From: Apostichopus japonicus
Lineage: Eukaryota; Echinodermata; Holothuroidea; Aspidochirotida; Stichopodidae
DNA: 64,000 bases
Assembly: GCF_037975245.1 (NCBI RefSeq)
Contig: NC_092576.1
Coordinates: 37,228,611-37,292,610 of the forward strand
Reading direction: 5' to 3'
Under the pieces are notes generated by a model. That model had not been told where the DNA came from and made no database searches. It saw only the letters and a program-made list of their open reading frames with translations. The position numbers and the translations under genes were made by a program. Below are positions 49,801 to 61,439 of this stretch, piece after piece. Position 1 is the stretch's first letter. The number at the start of each line of letters is the position of its first letter.

Positions 49801-52800
49801 CTGCCTTAGCTCTAACATCGGCATCAGTGTCGTCCAACAGCGCCACCAAGGCAGGAAGAGTATTGACAGAACAGGCTCTGTTTTTACCATCTAAAGGCAC
49901 GCTGTCAGAGAGAATCAATTCACAGCATTGAAATTGTGTACTTTTATATGATGTGGGGCAACACCTTAGAAATGTTACTAGTTGATTGTTACTATGATTG
50001 CAATGCTGACTATAGGTAGCAAGAGCCTGTTCCATGGTGAACTAGGAGGTACATACCAAATAAAACTGCTAAAAAAAAAATCAACTTCTTATTCAAAATT
50101 GTCATCTATCATTATAGAGTAAAATAAAAATAGATAAATATACATAGTGAAAATTTTAATGTCAAAAGTCCAAATAAAGAGATAAGAAGTGGAAAATTTG
50201 GGATGATTTTTTTAAAACTTTTCGGATAAATAGTCAGTGTTTATGACTTCACGACTCAAATGTTATGTTACAGTTTGGGTCGCAATATGCATACTCGTCT
50301 ACCATTGACTTAAGTTTCTCACAGCAATTTTTAACTCAATTTAAAGGCATTGAAGACTCGCCCCAAACTGTGTGCGGCCATCTGAAAAAGTTAACTCTCT
50401 GTTGCTTGCAGGTGGCGTTTTGTTCGTGTGGCTACAAATTACAGACAGTAGTGAAACGTGACACCTTGTTATCTTTAGCTGGACCTGAGATGTCCATCAC
50501 TGCTATGTACACTGTGCTGTGGGTATTTACCGCAGCTGTATGTACCCGACTGTACAATAGTGTCTAATTACCGACGGTAGCAAGCTGTGGGTGTATTTGC
50601 TGGGATCAATGGTGGTGTCTAACACTTCTGTTACACCTCATTCGAAACTAGGTCAAATTACCGGCATTAGTCGTTTCTTTTTGCGCGAGTCTATACTCCC
50701 TTTAAGGTAATTTGTAGATTTACCTGAGATCCATGATATCCCTGGCTGCCTTAGCTCGTATGATGGACGATACATGGACCAACAGCTGTGTGAATACTTC
50801 CATGGCACCGGCCTTCAATGCTTGCTCCTGATCCAGCCTCAGGCAGAAGTGTAAAGTATCCAGAATGTATTCCTAGAATTACAAGATATTTAATAAAAAC
50901 CATAACTTACCACAGATATGACATTTGAAAGATTATATGCACATAATAACACCACCAGCTGGGGTAGTTACACTTGGAGTTTCCAACTGGCTAGCTGCCC
51001 TCTCTTGCCAGTGGTTCATACCAGTTAAAAATGGTGATTTTCCGGGTAACACAAGATCTAGGAAGTAAGTACCCAAAGCTATAAACTTCCATTTCAGCAA
51101 ATATTCCTTCAGAATCTTTTACTTATGATAATGAAATCTTCGTATCGATTTTAATTTTGATGCATTTGGAATGATTTCTCAGCTGTCCAATTCACCGTTC
51201 TTCGTAATTTGAGTTTCATCGAATTGAAATTCTCTTTTAGAGATATTAAATTTGCAAAAAATGATTGAAAATATTTAATAAAAAAAACAAAAAAACTCAA
51301 AGACATGTTGGGCTCAATTGTCCCCATGACAACCTATAACTCTCCTGTAAATTGCCAGATGCATTATTTTACAAAATATCACCAAATTTAAGATTTCTTA
51401 TCTGCATGATACAAAATGCTTCAAGGATGTGGTATTGACCTAAAGATTCAGGATATTTCCAGCAATATTTCTTTTAATCAATCAATCAATCAATCAATCA
51501 GTCAAATAAGATTCCACCAGCAGAATATCCTTCAAAGGGAATGGGTCAAGGAAGTTGAAGCATTTTTTATTATTTTTTTATTTTTTACATTGTTGCTTTT
51601 CGCTTTTACATTTTTGCCTTATTGGTTCTATAATATTTAATATTTTGGTTTATGTTACTATTTGTATTGTTTCTAGGTTTTACATTTGTAAGGCGCTTTG
51701 AGCAGCTTTGCTGATTATGCGCTATATATAAATATTACTTATTACTTATTATTATATATGCTCTAATTGAGTATCTCACAAGGAGAGATCTATTTACTAT
51801 CCCTCTAACCCTAGCTAGATCAGCCCCTTTGTATTAAACTAGTCACCTTGATTTCATCCAGTTCGCTCTTCAGTTTCTCCACCAGTATTGGTATCAGATT
51901 GTTCTGGACCACGCCCTCCGCACCGGGAGCAAACTCTGACACCATCTCTATGGCCATGTGAGAGTTCCGGCGGACGATATCCAGATCGTCGTCAAATAAC
52001 TTTGCCAGAGGTGGTATGATACTATAATCCAGGAAGGCATCCCTGCCAATGTTATGACCTATAACAGGTTTCAAAATATTTAAAAAATGAAATAAATATT
52101 TTATATGCACAATTGGTATACAATAAAGGATTAAAAAATAATTTAAAAAATAATACAAATTTTATATGCACAATTGGTATACAACAAAGGTTTAAAAATT
52201 ATAAAAAAATTAATACAAATTTTATATGCACAATTGGTATACAATAAAGGGTTAAAAAATGATATAAAAAATAATACAAATTTTATATGCACAATTGGTA
52301 TACAACCCATAATGGAGATCATCGTTATGAAATATGATATTAAAATCTATAACAGATGTCATGAAAAACTGACTCCATGTTGAGTATGGTCTTTGAAGGT
52401 ACAACTTACAAACAGATTTTCTTAAGAGTAGACCTTAGGCAAATCTGAAGCCATTCTATATACTAATGTACCATGTAATTAATTGAAGGTTGAAAGGTTG
52501 TTGTTCTGTTACTAACGGTTACACAGTGAGCTCTATCAGTATGTATCCTGTCAGACAACCAAAAGTATCAACAGCGACAATCAAAGGACCATTAATATCA
52601 TACATACATCATTAAAGATTCCATTTTACATTATTTCACAGTTCCTAATGTCTGACAGCCAGAACTTTGGTTTATGCTAGACAGCCAAAACTATCCACAA
52701 AAAAAAAATTATGTAAATAAAGTGATTCATGAAAAATCGGATTGGGAAATTTTAAAAATATTACAAAATCTATGGAAATTCTTTTTGTTTGCAATAGACA

Positions 52801-55800
52801 GTTGCAACTGAGATGATCGTATACTGTAGACTTAATTATCAAAACTGCAATTTTTATGAAAATATGAAACCTGAGTCAGAATAATATTAGAAAAGTTAAT
52901 ATCATATAAAAAAATATCAGGCAACCTATCTACACCTTTAAGGAAAGAGTGGGGATAAAAATGGAATATTTAATTTACCAGCGATAATGTAGAGGACTTC
53001 TGTTGCTTTGTGTCGAACAGTTCCATCAGAATCTGTGAGAAGAGCCTTTAGACTTTCAACGACACCTGTAAACAGGAAACAGAATTGAAATAAATAGTAG
53101 ATAGTTGATTCTACTGCACCACTACAGAAAAGATTAATGGTATATATACTACTAAACTTTAACTTTTGAAAAAGTTTTTGTCAAGTTTCTTTGAGCAGGT
53201 GAAAAGGACTTACATTCAAATCTTTTTAATGTAAAGTTTTCTCTTTGTCAAATATTTTCATTCCTTTATGAGCATAAGGTGAACTCCTCCTAGCATCCTC
53301 TCCTTAATTTTTTCTAGGTGACAATAAAGGTGTCGATGAAATTCTTGAAATATTAATAATACTAATAATAATCAGGCAGTCATTTTTTATGACGCTTAAG
53401 CGACCACGAAAGTGGGAGAAGCCTGCAAGGACTTATGGATTACAACTTTCCCATCAGGTGGCTTCTAATTCAACCATTTAACTCAAATTTGGAATCTTTT
53501 TGGATGCAGATTACTCTTGGATGCAAAACCCACCTCACACTGACCCGGTCAGGTATTGAACCCCAAACCTCCCTCTCCCCCCCCCCCCCCCCCGATTGCT
53601 AAGCTGCATTCCTTCTAATGCAACCTGCCTCTATCCACTCGGCCACAGCATGGGTAGGGTTATTGACATAGTTTCATGTTTATATGGATTTGGACAGTGT
53701 ACCGATGAGACACACTACAAACAGACATATAAACCTCTCTTTTACCCCAGTGTATTAACATTTTTTACCAATTACTAATTATTATAAGTTTTTTGCCATA
53801 TTTTAGGTTTTGTATGGTTATTCTAGAGTGTAGTCTTAATTTTTTAGCATTCTCAAAAGTTCTGAATTTCTCCTCTCATAACCAAACTAGGGTTCCTGTG
53901 TACTGTGTTGTTACAAAAACTGATATAAAGTTTTGGGCTCTTATACCACGGTTTGTGTAGCAGTTTGGCGATACAATATAGAATACATTAATCCCTGCCT
54001 GGCCTGCCATGTTATGTATCGGGTGAACCAAGCTCATGAATAAAGGGAATTTTAATCTTTGTGGCTTTTTCTCTCCAATCTCAGTGGGTGAATGGTACTG
54101 GCATCTAGGATTTAGTGCTTTGGCTTATATTAGGAATGTAGTGAAGCTTGTTTTTATGAAATTTTATGAAAATTCAGGTTAATTGCACTTCATCTCTCTG
54201 AGAGAGAGGATGTTTGTAGGTGTACCTCAGTGGCAGAGCGCCCATACAGTCAGGGGGGGGAAGGGGACTCAAATGGACTGCTGCCCCCCTTTTCAGCTTT
54301 TTACCACTTTTTACTTCTTTGTGATTATTGACTTTTTTATTGTTCTCTCATCTACCTATTGACATTTGTCACATTTTGTTGGTGTAATTTTCTGACAAAA
54401 TGCTCTAACGGCAGAACACCCATATAAACTTCCGATTACACCTATTTATTATTCGTTTATCTGCAAATTAGCAAGGCCCGGAAAGGGTAGTTTCCAGCGA
54501 TCTAGGGAGTATCTTTACTCAAAAAATTCTGGTACGCTCCGCGCCAACCTGTGGTGGCGCTCCGCTTAGATAGTGTCAAAAGCGCCCCTACAGACCATTC
54601 TAACCCCCTTACCAATGCTCCTACTAGTACTAGAAGGTTACATTGACCAAAGGACCTAATGGTAGAAAACCAGGTCTTACGAAGAGTTCCAGCCTGGTTT
54701 TTATGTGATGTTGATGCCATTCAGAGTAAAGATAGGCGTGGGTTATATGTGTGTCTGTTTTCGGCCAAATATCAGTGTGACATTCTGATGATGTACTCTA
54801 CCACCATCTCTGTACATATTGTAAACAGACATAAACAAAAATTAACAATACATTACAACACCAAAGAAACTCTAGCTTGTCATCTTTCCAGCATTCATGC
54901 TCAAAGTTCACAGTTACTCATCTAACTAAAGATTGGGAAACAACAGGGTTACATAACGGTGCCCTGTGATAATACCTATATATATAAATACTTAGGAAAC
55001 TCACCCAATCTAAGAGCTTCCACAATATGTTCGGGGTCGTGTAAGTGATCACATAACGTCATTAGCGCCCTCTGTCTGGTGATCAGCTCTTCATCCTGTA
55101 ACTCTCTGTTCTATTAAATTAAATTTAAATTTAAATTAAGCCATGTATAATTTTTTGAATCTTATATCATCTTAAGTAACATTGTTTTATATTTTATATT
55201 TGTACTGATCCTTTTTATACATATTTTATATTTATACTGGATTGAATAAATGAAATGAAATGAAGAAGAAGAACTGTGCTCTTTAAAATATCGAAAAGAA
55301 AAGGAGATCGCTACATTACGGAAATCCAGCAAACGAACCAGTCACTGCTTATAAACTGTACCTATCAGGGAACCCCAGTTTAAACATGTTTCTGTTCCTA
55401 TTTATGTAAAAATGTTGAATTATAATGTATTTTAATCCAAGGCATAACAAGGAAAAAACAAGAAATAGAGAACAGACGAGTATATGTGCAAAACAAACAG
55501 AGTGTTAAGCAACGCCATATCACATATAGTCCAGCCACAGAAATATTGCTGGACAATGAATCCTTTAGAACAAACCACCTGACATTGTAAATCTTATTAC
55601 ATGTTCCTGCAAGTGTTGTATATGTTTGTAGATGGAATTGATGTGTGTGACTTTCCTCTGATGTCAAGAATCTATCCATATGCTGACACTGACAGTGAAG
55701 TGTCTACTCTTGCCTAAAAAGGTGCATTTAAGAGTGATGATTTTTGTCATATGTACAGTGTTTGTATATTATTGACAGGGTAATCTGTTATGACATAGTG

Positions 55801-56714
55801 GTAAGAACAGGTTCTCTCATGGTTTTAATATATTTTATGATATGGATCTAAGAAGTATTTTTTGTACTGTACTTAGTGGGAAGGGATTATGTCCTCTTTC
55901 TCCCCTTGTTTCCCCCTCCCCCCCCCCCACACTTCCATTCTCATAGCTCTCTTCTACCTTTTTTTTCTCCACACATATCTGTCTTTGTCCTTCTCTAGTT
56001 TACTCCCTACCCCCTTCCCTTAATCCTCTCTTTGTCCCTCCACTGTTTATCTCCTACCTCTCCTCTTCCCCTGTTGCTTTCTTCTCTCCATCCCTTGTCT
56101 ACTGTACAAATCACCTTACATCTATCTCTTTGTGTTCACACTGCTCATTAACCTGTCTGCATTCTGTGTGTGTTTTTGTCTCTTCTGTTACTGTTACTTG
56201 TCATTTAGCCTTTGAAAAAGATCCTGCTAGGATCGAAACATCAGGCCAACTTACTTTTACACAGGTGCTCTAGTGGATAAGCAGTTTGCTGACAGTTTTA
56301 TTTTATTTTTATATCACGTAACAACGGAAGTACAGCTGCCTTAGAAAAAAAAAAAAATTATAAAAATCAAAATTGTGTAATTGTGTCTTTTAGCTGTGCA
56401 AATTAAGTCTCTGTATGGAGAAAGAACTACAAAGCATGATGGGATACAAATTGCAACCCTTAGAGTCTACAATATGCTTCTACTGATTTTATATGACATG
56501 CATTATGTGTTTAACTTTGCTACAGTATCAACTGCTAAATTGCATGCTTAGCTTTAAACATGACCTGTTGATACTGAGAGTTAGCCTAAACAGTATACAG
56601 TCAGTACTTCATTAATATTACCAGTTTTGGAATGGCTCTGTCTCCATATGCAAGGGGTGCCTTGGTAGGGTCAATATTTGGGGGAAGTTGGGCGGATATA
56701 CGAGTTGTGGCCAT
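46786..56714 (-). CDS. RSPH14: RSPH14 (RTDR1), radial spoke head 14 homolog, complete CDS
   Basis: An armadillo/HEAT-repeat protein linked to the radial spokes of motile cilia. Coding exons in transcript order: 56714-56622, 55110-55005, 53065-52979, 52058-51847, 50872-50724, 49901-49785, 48343-48169 and 46869-46786. All have GT/AG borders and agreeing phases; together 1023 bases, 340 residues, against 348 in human. The start [20 protein letters not shown] aligns with the human start, which also has PPDIDPTKA. Other shared blocks: [67 protein letters not shown] and the end [14 protein letters not shown]. No breaks seen, so it should be functional. Introns hold MITEs, a SINE, a C-rich minisatellite and a hAT MITE. 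Confidence 0.96.
47946..48106 (+). repeat. Dispersed repeat C, copy 2
   Basis: Same element and orientation as 7197-7358. It ends about 60 bases from RSPH14 exon 7, in the last intron. Confidence 0.75.
48169..48343 (-). CDS. RSPH14: RSPH14 exon 7
   Basis: Phase 2 to 0. It encodes [39 protein letters not shown] and ELMKSVED before donor gat|gtaagt. The reading frame beyond the donor runs into dispersed repeat C and is not coding. Confidence 0.93.
48440..48620. repeat. Two diverged units related to the 72-bp array
   Basis: CATGCTTCAAAGCA(T/C)T then TACTGACAGTATGAACAGTA occurs twice, about 90 bp apart. It resembles the diverged edge of the 25.4-27.2 kb array (ACTGACAGTAC, TTTATCTGATTCTA), in an RSPH14 intron. 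Confidence 0.6.
48890..49285. repeat. C-rich minisatellite, about 31-bp unit
   Basis: Repeats of AACTAATCCCCCACCAACCC then CCATCTCCCTC with length variation, about 12 units, in an RSPH14 intron. The minus strand (RSPH14 sense) is G-rich. Confidence 0.88.
49785..49901 (-). CDS. RSPH14: RSPH14 exon 6
   Basis: Phase 2 to 2. It encodes [38 protein letters not shown]; an armadillo-type helix pair matching the human IPILVHLLKD..NAAGALM region. Confidence 0.93.
50345..50701. mobile_element. TTAA-type MITE (family M), copy 2
   Basis: Flanked by TTAA at 50341-50344 and 50702-50705. Ends AGGCATTGAAGACTCGCCCC and GCGCGAGTCTATACTCCCT are inverted. It lies only about 20 bases from the donor of RSPH14 exon 5. 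Confidence 0.88.
50724..50872 (-). CDS. RSPH14: RSPH14 exon 5
   Basis: Acceptor ttctag, phase 0 to 2. It encodes [40 protein letters not shown] and RDIMDL, collinear with human EFILDTL and IRSKAARALL. Confidence 0.93.
51847..52058 (-). CDS. RSPH14: RSPH14 exon 4
   Basis: Phase 1 to 0. It encodes [40 protein letters not shown] and [17 protein letters not shown]. Human has HSVGRYAFLEHDIV at the start of this segment. Confidence 0.94.
52070..52305. repeat. 60-bp AT-rich tandem repeat, four units
   Basis: TTTTATATGCACAATTGGTA recurs at about 60-bp steps (AATTGG near 52111, 52172, 52232, 52293). It abuts the acceptor of RSPH14 exon 4 and includes its expected pyrimidine tract/branch region. Confidence 0.85.
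52979..53065 (-). CDS. RSPH14: RSPH14 exon 3
   Basis: Acceptor tttacag, phase 1 to 1. It encodes [20 protein letters not shown] then ATEVLYIIA; human [24 protein letters not shown]. Confidence 0.94.
53351..53657 (-). mobile_element. tRNA-derived SINE (family 1), reverse copy with poly-C insertion
   Basis: Complement of the 6311-6610 family: ATT-rich tail at 53351, B-box complement in TGACCCGGTCAGGTATTGAA, and A-box complement near the end (CCACTCGGCCACAGCA). A run of about 20 C at 53576-53595 interrupts the head. Confidence 0.85.
54228..54612. mobile_element. hAT-type MITE, second copy, right end eroded
   Basis: Begins CAGTGGCAGAGCGCCCATAC and follows 27447-27822 through AGTGTC and AAAGCGCCCCT, but the right inverted repeat is missing. 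There is also an internal insertion relative to copy 1 (about 54392-54440). Confidence 0.85.
55005..55110 (-). CDS. RSPH14: RSPH14 exon 2
   Basis: Acceptor aatag, phase 0 to 1. It encodes [35 protein letters not shown]; human [27 protein letters not shown]. Confidence 0.95.
55905..56110. repeat. Pyrimidine-rich (C/T) tract
   Basis: Long CT-rich stretch with a C run near 55918. In an RSPH14 intron, so the sense transcript is purine-rich here. Confidence 0.6.
56209..56270 (+). other. Hammerhead-like motif, copy 2 (degenerate)
   Basis: AGCCTTTGAAAAAGATCCTG then CTAGGATCGAAACATCAGG. The stem-loop GATCCTGCTAGGATC and GAAAC are kept; CUGANGA is mutated to TTGAAAA. Flanking AGGCCAACTTAC is shared with copy 1, so this is a transposon tail. 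Confidence 0.45.
56622..56714 (-). CDS. RSPH14: RSPH14 exon 1 (coding start)
   Basis: ATG at 56714-56712 in context AAAGAATGGCC, 31 codons, donor ctg|gtaata. An acceptor tcaacag ends 9 bases upstream of the ATG (exon edge 56723), so an upstream non-coding exon is expected. Confidence 0.94.
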
Positions 56715-57121
56715 TCTTTCTCTCTGTTGAAGAAGAAAGTATTAAAAGATGTTTGGTAACGAATATTCATTCATATTGAAAAAAAAAAGAAGAAAAAACA
56801 TTACAAATGACATCTGCTAATTATGAAAGACCAAAAAAAAGTAACACATTCTCAATAAAAACCAAATATTGAAGTCTACAGTTATTTTGCTTACCAAGTT
56901 TAGTCTCTAGGATCTCATGAGAGATGAAATGAGAAGGGAAGATGTTTTGAAGTTCATTTTCAAATTTGGATTACTATGTTAATTAAAGAACATAATTACT
57001 TCTTGAATCCTTGCAAAATGCAAAAGTTATCTCCAGTATGTGATGGCCTGTTTATTGTGTGATGTTTATGTGCAATGGCGTGCTTGTAAATGCTGCATTC
57101 ACCTACCAAGTATGAAGTTAA

Positions 57122-57488
57122 AGGGTGTAAAGATTCACCCAAAAAGAAACTTCTAATGCTGGTCATTTGACCTAGTTTCAAATGAGGTGTAACAGAAGTG
57201 TACATAGACACCACCATTGATCCCAGCAAATACACACACAGCTTGCTACCATCGGTAATTAGACACTAGTGTACAGTCAGTACATACAGTTGCAGTCAAT
57301 ACCCACAGCACAGTGTACAAACGATACAGCGATGGACATCTCAGGTCCAGCTAAAGATAACGAGGTATCACGTTTTATTACTGTCTGCATTTTGTAGCAA
57401 CACGAACAAAACGTCACGAGTTTGCAAGCAACGGAAAGTTAACTTTTTAGGAGCGTGGCAGGCGGTTTGGGGCGAGTCTTCAATGCCT
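57122..57488. mobile_element. TTAA-type MITE (family M), copy 3
   Basis: Flanked by TTAA at 57118-57121 and 57489-57492. Ends AGGGTGTAAAGATTCACCC and GGGGCGAGTCTTCAATGCCT are inverted. In the RSPH14 5' intron. Confidence 0.9.
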
Positions 57489-57817
57489 TTAAACCACACT
57501 GTTCCTTTTAAGTTGTATAGCCAAATGTAGGCTCTTGAGTAATGAGGATGATTAAGTATTGATATACAAATTCAAAGTGTGTAGAAAAAGGCCTAATATT
57601 GGATGCCATCCTATATATGAAAAGGGGATTACAAGTTTAAAATTACACAAAAAATATTAAGAGTATAAACAGGGTATCAAAGTTTAAGAAATATATATAT
57701 ATAATTATAAATATTGAGCAAAAAGACAAGAACGTAAAAGGTTCATTGAGTCTTCAAGGCCGGGGGGGGGGGGGGGGGGAGTCATACCACCATAGGAAAT
57801 GTGCTATTTCCGCTATA

Positions 57818-57870
57818 GAAAAGTGCAATTCCACCATGTTGCCCTGATGGTGGTAAAGCACTTTTGTATG
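57818..57870. repeat. Imperfect hairpin
   Basis: AAAAGTGCAATTCCACCAT and ATGGTGGTAAAGCACTTTT form about 15 pairs around a short loop, with an internal mismatch. It follows a poly-G run (57763-57780). Probably a small foldback element; a miRNA precursor cannot be excluded. Confidence 0.4.
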
Positions 57871-58795
57871 GTGGAAAGAGTACATTATTGTGGGTGCACT
57901 GTAGGCCTGTATGCACTGTATAATATTGCTTCACTTCACACTACCTAGGCCCGCAAAATCCATGCACAAAAAATTGGTCATTTAAATCGACAATCAGAAT
58001 TGGTCTTTTTAATAATCAATCGACCTAAATGAATTAGATTTATTCAACCAACTATATGATATATATGAACTATATAATCAACATGAACATTAAAGACTGT
58101 GTATCAATTCCCCAATCTTGTCTTAAGCACAATTCAGTGTATCCAGGGAACAGTTACATTTGAAGACGGTGTACCTACAGTATCCTTCCACGCGAATCAA
58201 AGAAAGTTTCACTGATACGTTCCTGTGTAAAATCCATTCCTCAAGTGTACCTTTCCGCCATAGGTTTGGATCCTTTCCGCTCAAGTGGCGGAAAGGATTG
58301 AATTGTATGGCCGAATGGTATGGCAGTATGTACCTACTGCAGAATGGTACTGGAACCTTCACGGCAAAACAAGTTACTAATTAATACTAAAAAATGTTCA
58401 ATTACTTCTGTTTGAATGATTGTATTGTACATGCAAAATATGAAGATTGCGTAAATATCCATTGGCTTTAACTAATCGATGCGTTAGTGTACTTCTTGTA
58501 TGCTATATAGCACACTGTGAAAGATGGGAGACACACTAATTTACCATTATAATAGGGCAGCTACAACACACAATGGCTCTACGTTAGCTTAGGTACATTG
58601 TTAGTGGTACAGTGTAAAGCTAGCATACATACTGTACATAGTGGGCTACTGATTACTGAAAACTTGAACTGTAAACATGAATGCAATGCGTCAGTTTGTG
58701 TACGGCCTACAAAGAGGTATAGCATGTAAACCACATTCCATTCCATTTTAGCCAATATAAAAACATAATCCTAATAAAAAGACTAGGATTAATAC

Positions 58796-59040
58796 CTTAG
58801 TTGTAGCCAGATCTGTATGCAATACGCCAAAAGTATATTTTGTCGTGGAACTAATACCTGTGATAGCCTACCAACTATAACATCACAAAACGATTTCACA
58901 GGCTGGCCTAGACGTTCAATACCTAAATACCTACGACTGAATCTGCTAAAGAGATTTCCCTTAACTCATTTAAAATCCAGAATCATACTTACGATGAAAA
59001 CAAACCAATTCCAAAGATGTTAAAAAGCAGGTACAGTCAA
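58796..59040 (-). other. Candidate RSPH14 non-coding first exon
   Basis: Minus-strand donor ctaag|gtatta at 58796/58795 is the best I see upstream of the 56723 acceptor. The transcription start is not defined by the sequence. Confidence 0.35.
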
Positions 59041-59087
59041 AACATATAAGCTCGGTGCCAGTCGAAATGTGGTGTTTACTTACAATA

Positions 59088-59100
59088 GATGCCTAGCAAC
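59088..59100. promoter_or_regulatory. Imperfect RFX X-box (GATGCCTAGCAAC)
   Basis: The right half AGCAAC fits the RFX half-site RRNRAC exactly; the left half GATGCC has one mismatch to RYYNYY, with a 1-base spacer. RFX factors drive ciliary genes. The site lies upstream of the probable RSPH14 start, fitting its role. Confidence 0.4.
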
Positions 59101-59118
59101 AAAGGCCAAAGAAAAAAG

Positions 59119-59316
59119 ATGGCGCTATCACAAAAAACCTTCCAGAGCAGTATTCTAAATATACGGCTCCGAAGCCTTGCAGTGCGAGCGAAGAGAATTG
59201 TAGGGTGGCATACTCCTATTAGAGTCTATATCAATCCGCTCGATTGTTCTCCTGTTTCAGGAAAAGTGCCAAAAAGCAGCGGGAGAACATCTTTTGTGAC
59301 CTGTTATCAATCATAA
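59119..59316 (+). CDS. Possible short divergent ORF/first exon, unrecognised
   Basis: ATGGCG in good context (AAGATGGCG) opens 65 codons (MALSQKTFQSSILNIRLRSL, then basic residues) head-to-head with RSPH14. No homology recognised and no clear donor. It could be the 5' exon of the 61440-62333 exons or chance. Confidence 0.15.
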   Translation: MALSQKTFQSSILNIRLRSLAVRAKRIVGWHTPIRVYINPLDCSPVSGKVPKSSGRTSFVTCYQS

Positions 59317-60840
59317 TCTAGTTTTTTTGTGGCTTGCATGTTGAAGAGCATGAATGGAAGTACATGTGGTGAAAAAATTGGGTCAATTGAGGCAATTTTA
59401 GACCCCTTTAGGCCTCCCGGGAGCAGCGTAGGAAATTTGTTTACCACTGAGTGAAGAGGTTTGTTTACAAGTGACGAAAACTTCCGGCTCGGATAGCAAA
59501 AATCTTCACGGTCATGGTACGGAAAATTGATGGTGCCATGAATGGCCAACTTGTCAGCTATCCGGTGATGGGTAGCGTTTAGCTAGTGAAAACTTCTATC
59601 TAGACTTAGAGACCACATTACTTTTGTGATTTAGTGTGTAAGTCAATGGGGCTTTTAATGGGCGTATGCTACCGTAGGCAGAGCATACACGAACACACAA
59701 AAAAAGTTAACATCCAATGTATCGATGCTTCAAAAGAATGACAAACGTTTAGTTATTGGTGGCGGTAAAGAAGGTAGTGTCGGGTGTAATAAGATGGGCA
59801 AACATGTATAGAGTTCCAGGAGGCAAACGTTACAGTTATCTCAAAATATTCCCACAAAAAGGATCACCACCAACCACTTCAAAATGTTATCATTAAATGT
59901 CTGTCAACAACAGACTATTTAAAATATAGATTTTGATTAATTTTATAAAAGCACACTGGACTAGGGAGAACATAAAAAAGCAAACAAATTTTCTCACAGT
60001 GGTAAATGGTTCTACCTCCAGCAAGATGACTGCTACCGCAAATTACTTCACATGCCATGCATCTTACGGTTCATAATTAGGGAAACACCCTCCAACCTCG
60101 TGGGAAATAAGTCAAAAAGTTTATTGTGATATTGATTCTTGGCTATTTGGACTTAATATCTGTATTTTGGCTATTTGGAGTAAAACTTGACAATCCATTT
60201 ACTCATAAATAAACTGATTAGCCATGTTACCTGAGATATAAAGCTCAACGTATGAACCAATGACAAACACTAATAACAACTTGTAGCACTTGGACTATCT
60301 ACCATAATTTTTTTTTTTTTTTTTTAACGATTACAAGTTGTTGACTTAGAGAGAGATTCGGGCTGACTCGGCCAGTACCATGCCACCCGCTTACAAGTTC
60401 TCATTAGCCAGACTAGTAAAGGATATGCTCAAATCCCTTATTTTTTGCAGGAGTGGGAGAGGGAGGGTCGGAGAATAACTTTTGTCCTTCATGCGAGTTT
60501 TTATAACATGAGCGTAAATCTTTATTCAGTGATGCATATAAGTACATTCCTATAGTTTGATGGATTGAAAGCCTTTGTGGGCGCTGGAGAATGACGAACA
60601 AAATGAAATCGGATGATGATGCTTTTAATATTTGTTAAATTTAATACATGATCACTCGGGCATAAATATCGCTGCAAATTTTCAAAGAGAATGGTTCTGA
60701 CTAATCATAATTATTTCTTATATCGAGGAGCGTTCAAGAAGATATTGCTGAGGGCTGTGTTGACGTTTGGCACCAGGGTGTTGAGAGTGGGGTAGTCGTT
60801 TGATAACCATAGTGTTGAGGGTGGGGTGGACATCTGGGCA
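59317..60840. other. Intergenic or intronic stretch, no element recognised
   Basis: No coding exon, SINE head or inverted termini that I can support. A T run of 20 lies at 60308-60327, and a GTTGAGGGTGGGGT-like phrase recurs loosely at 60730-60860. Confidence 0.4.
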
Positions 60841-60867
60841 CAATACTGCTGAGGGTGGGGTCGACGT

Positions 60868-61089
60868 TTGTGTATTTACCAATCATTACCCAGTCTTCAT
60901 TTCTCTTCCGAAAAACTGCTCAAAATTTCCCGGGCTAATCTTAAATATGTCGGTAAACGTTCTTTTAAATTTGCTGCCCCAGCTTTTTGGAATTTACTTC
61001 CAAATAGCACTCGTAACATTTTTAGGTTTTCTCATTTTAATAGCAATTTGAAGACACATCTCTTCTGTCAAGCTATTCCCGATTCATAG
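60868..61089 (+). pseudogene. LINE (CR1/L2/Jockey-like) ORF2 3' remnant
   Basis: The translated tail reads YVGKRSFKFAAPAFWNLLPN then FSHFNSNLKTHLF. This pattern (RSF..AAP..WN.LP...FK..LKTHLF) is typical of the extreme C-terminus of non-LTR reverse transcriptase ORFs. The rest of the element is absent, consistent with 5' truncation. Confidence 0.8.
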
Positions 61090-61439
61090 ATTTCTTTCTT
61101 GTGTGTCCTTTTGTCCTTGTGCGCTCTGAATTCTTCGGAAGATTTTGCATCTAATAAGTACCATTTATCATGATTAATGCCCTGTCATTGACTAAACAAG
61201 TTCAAATTTCCTGGCAGAGTATGGTCACAGAGGTGCAATGTGCTCCTCATGAATCTAAACTGTTGCCTGCTTATTACTCTCATTAAAAAAGTTTAGACAT
61301 CCTAATACATATATGCGAAATACATGAAATAGAGCCTAAGTTAATTGAAATAATGGGTTGCCAATTTAAGAAAAATGATGATATGAAATATTAACTTTTG
61401 AATTAATTTATCAACCAACAATCCTGTGTTTATTTTCAG

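Noticed and set aside
50265-50567. 100-codon plus-strand ORF
   Set aside because: It lies almost wholly inside the TTAA-flanked MITE at 50345-50701.
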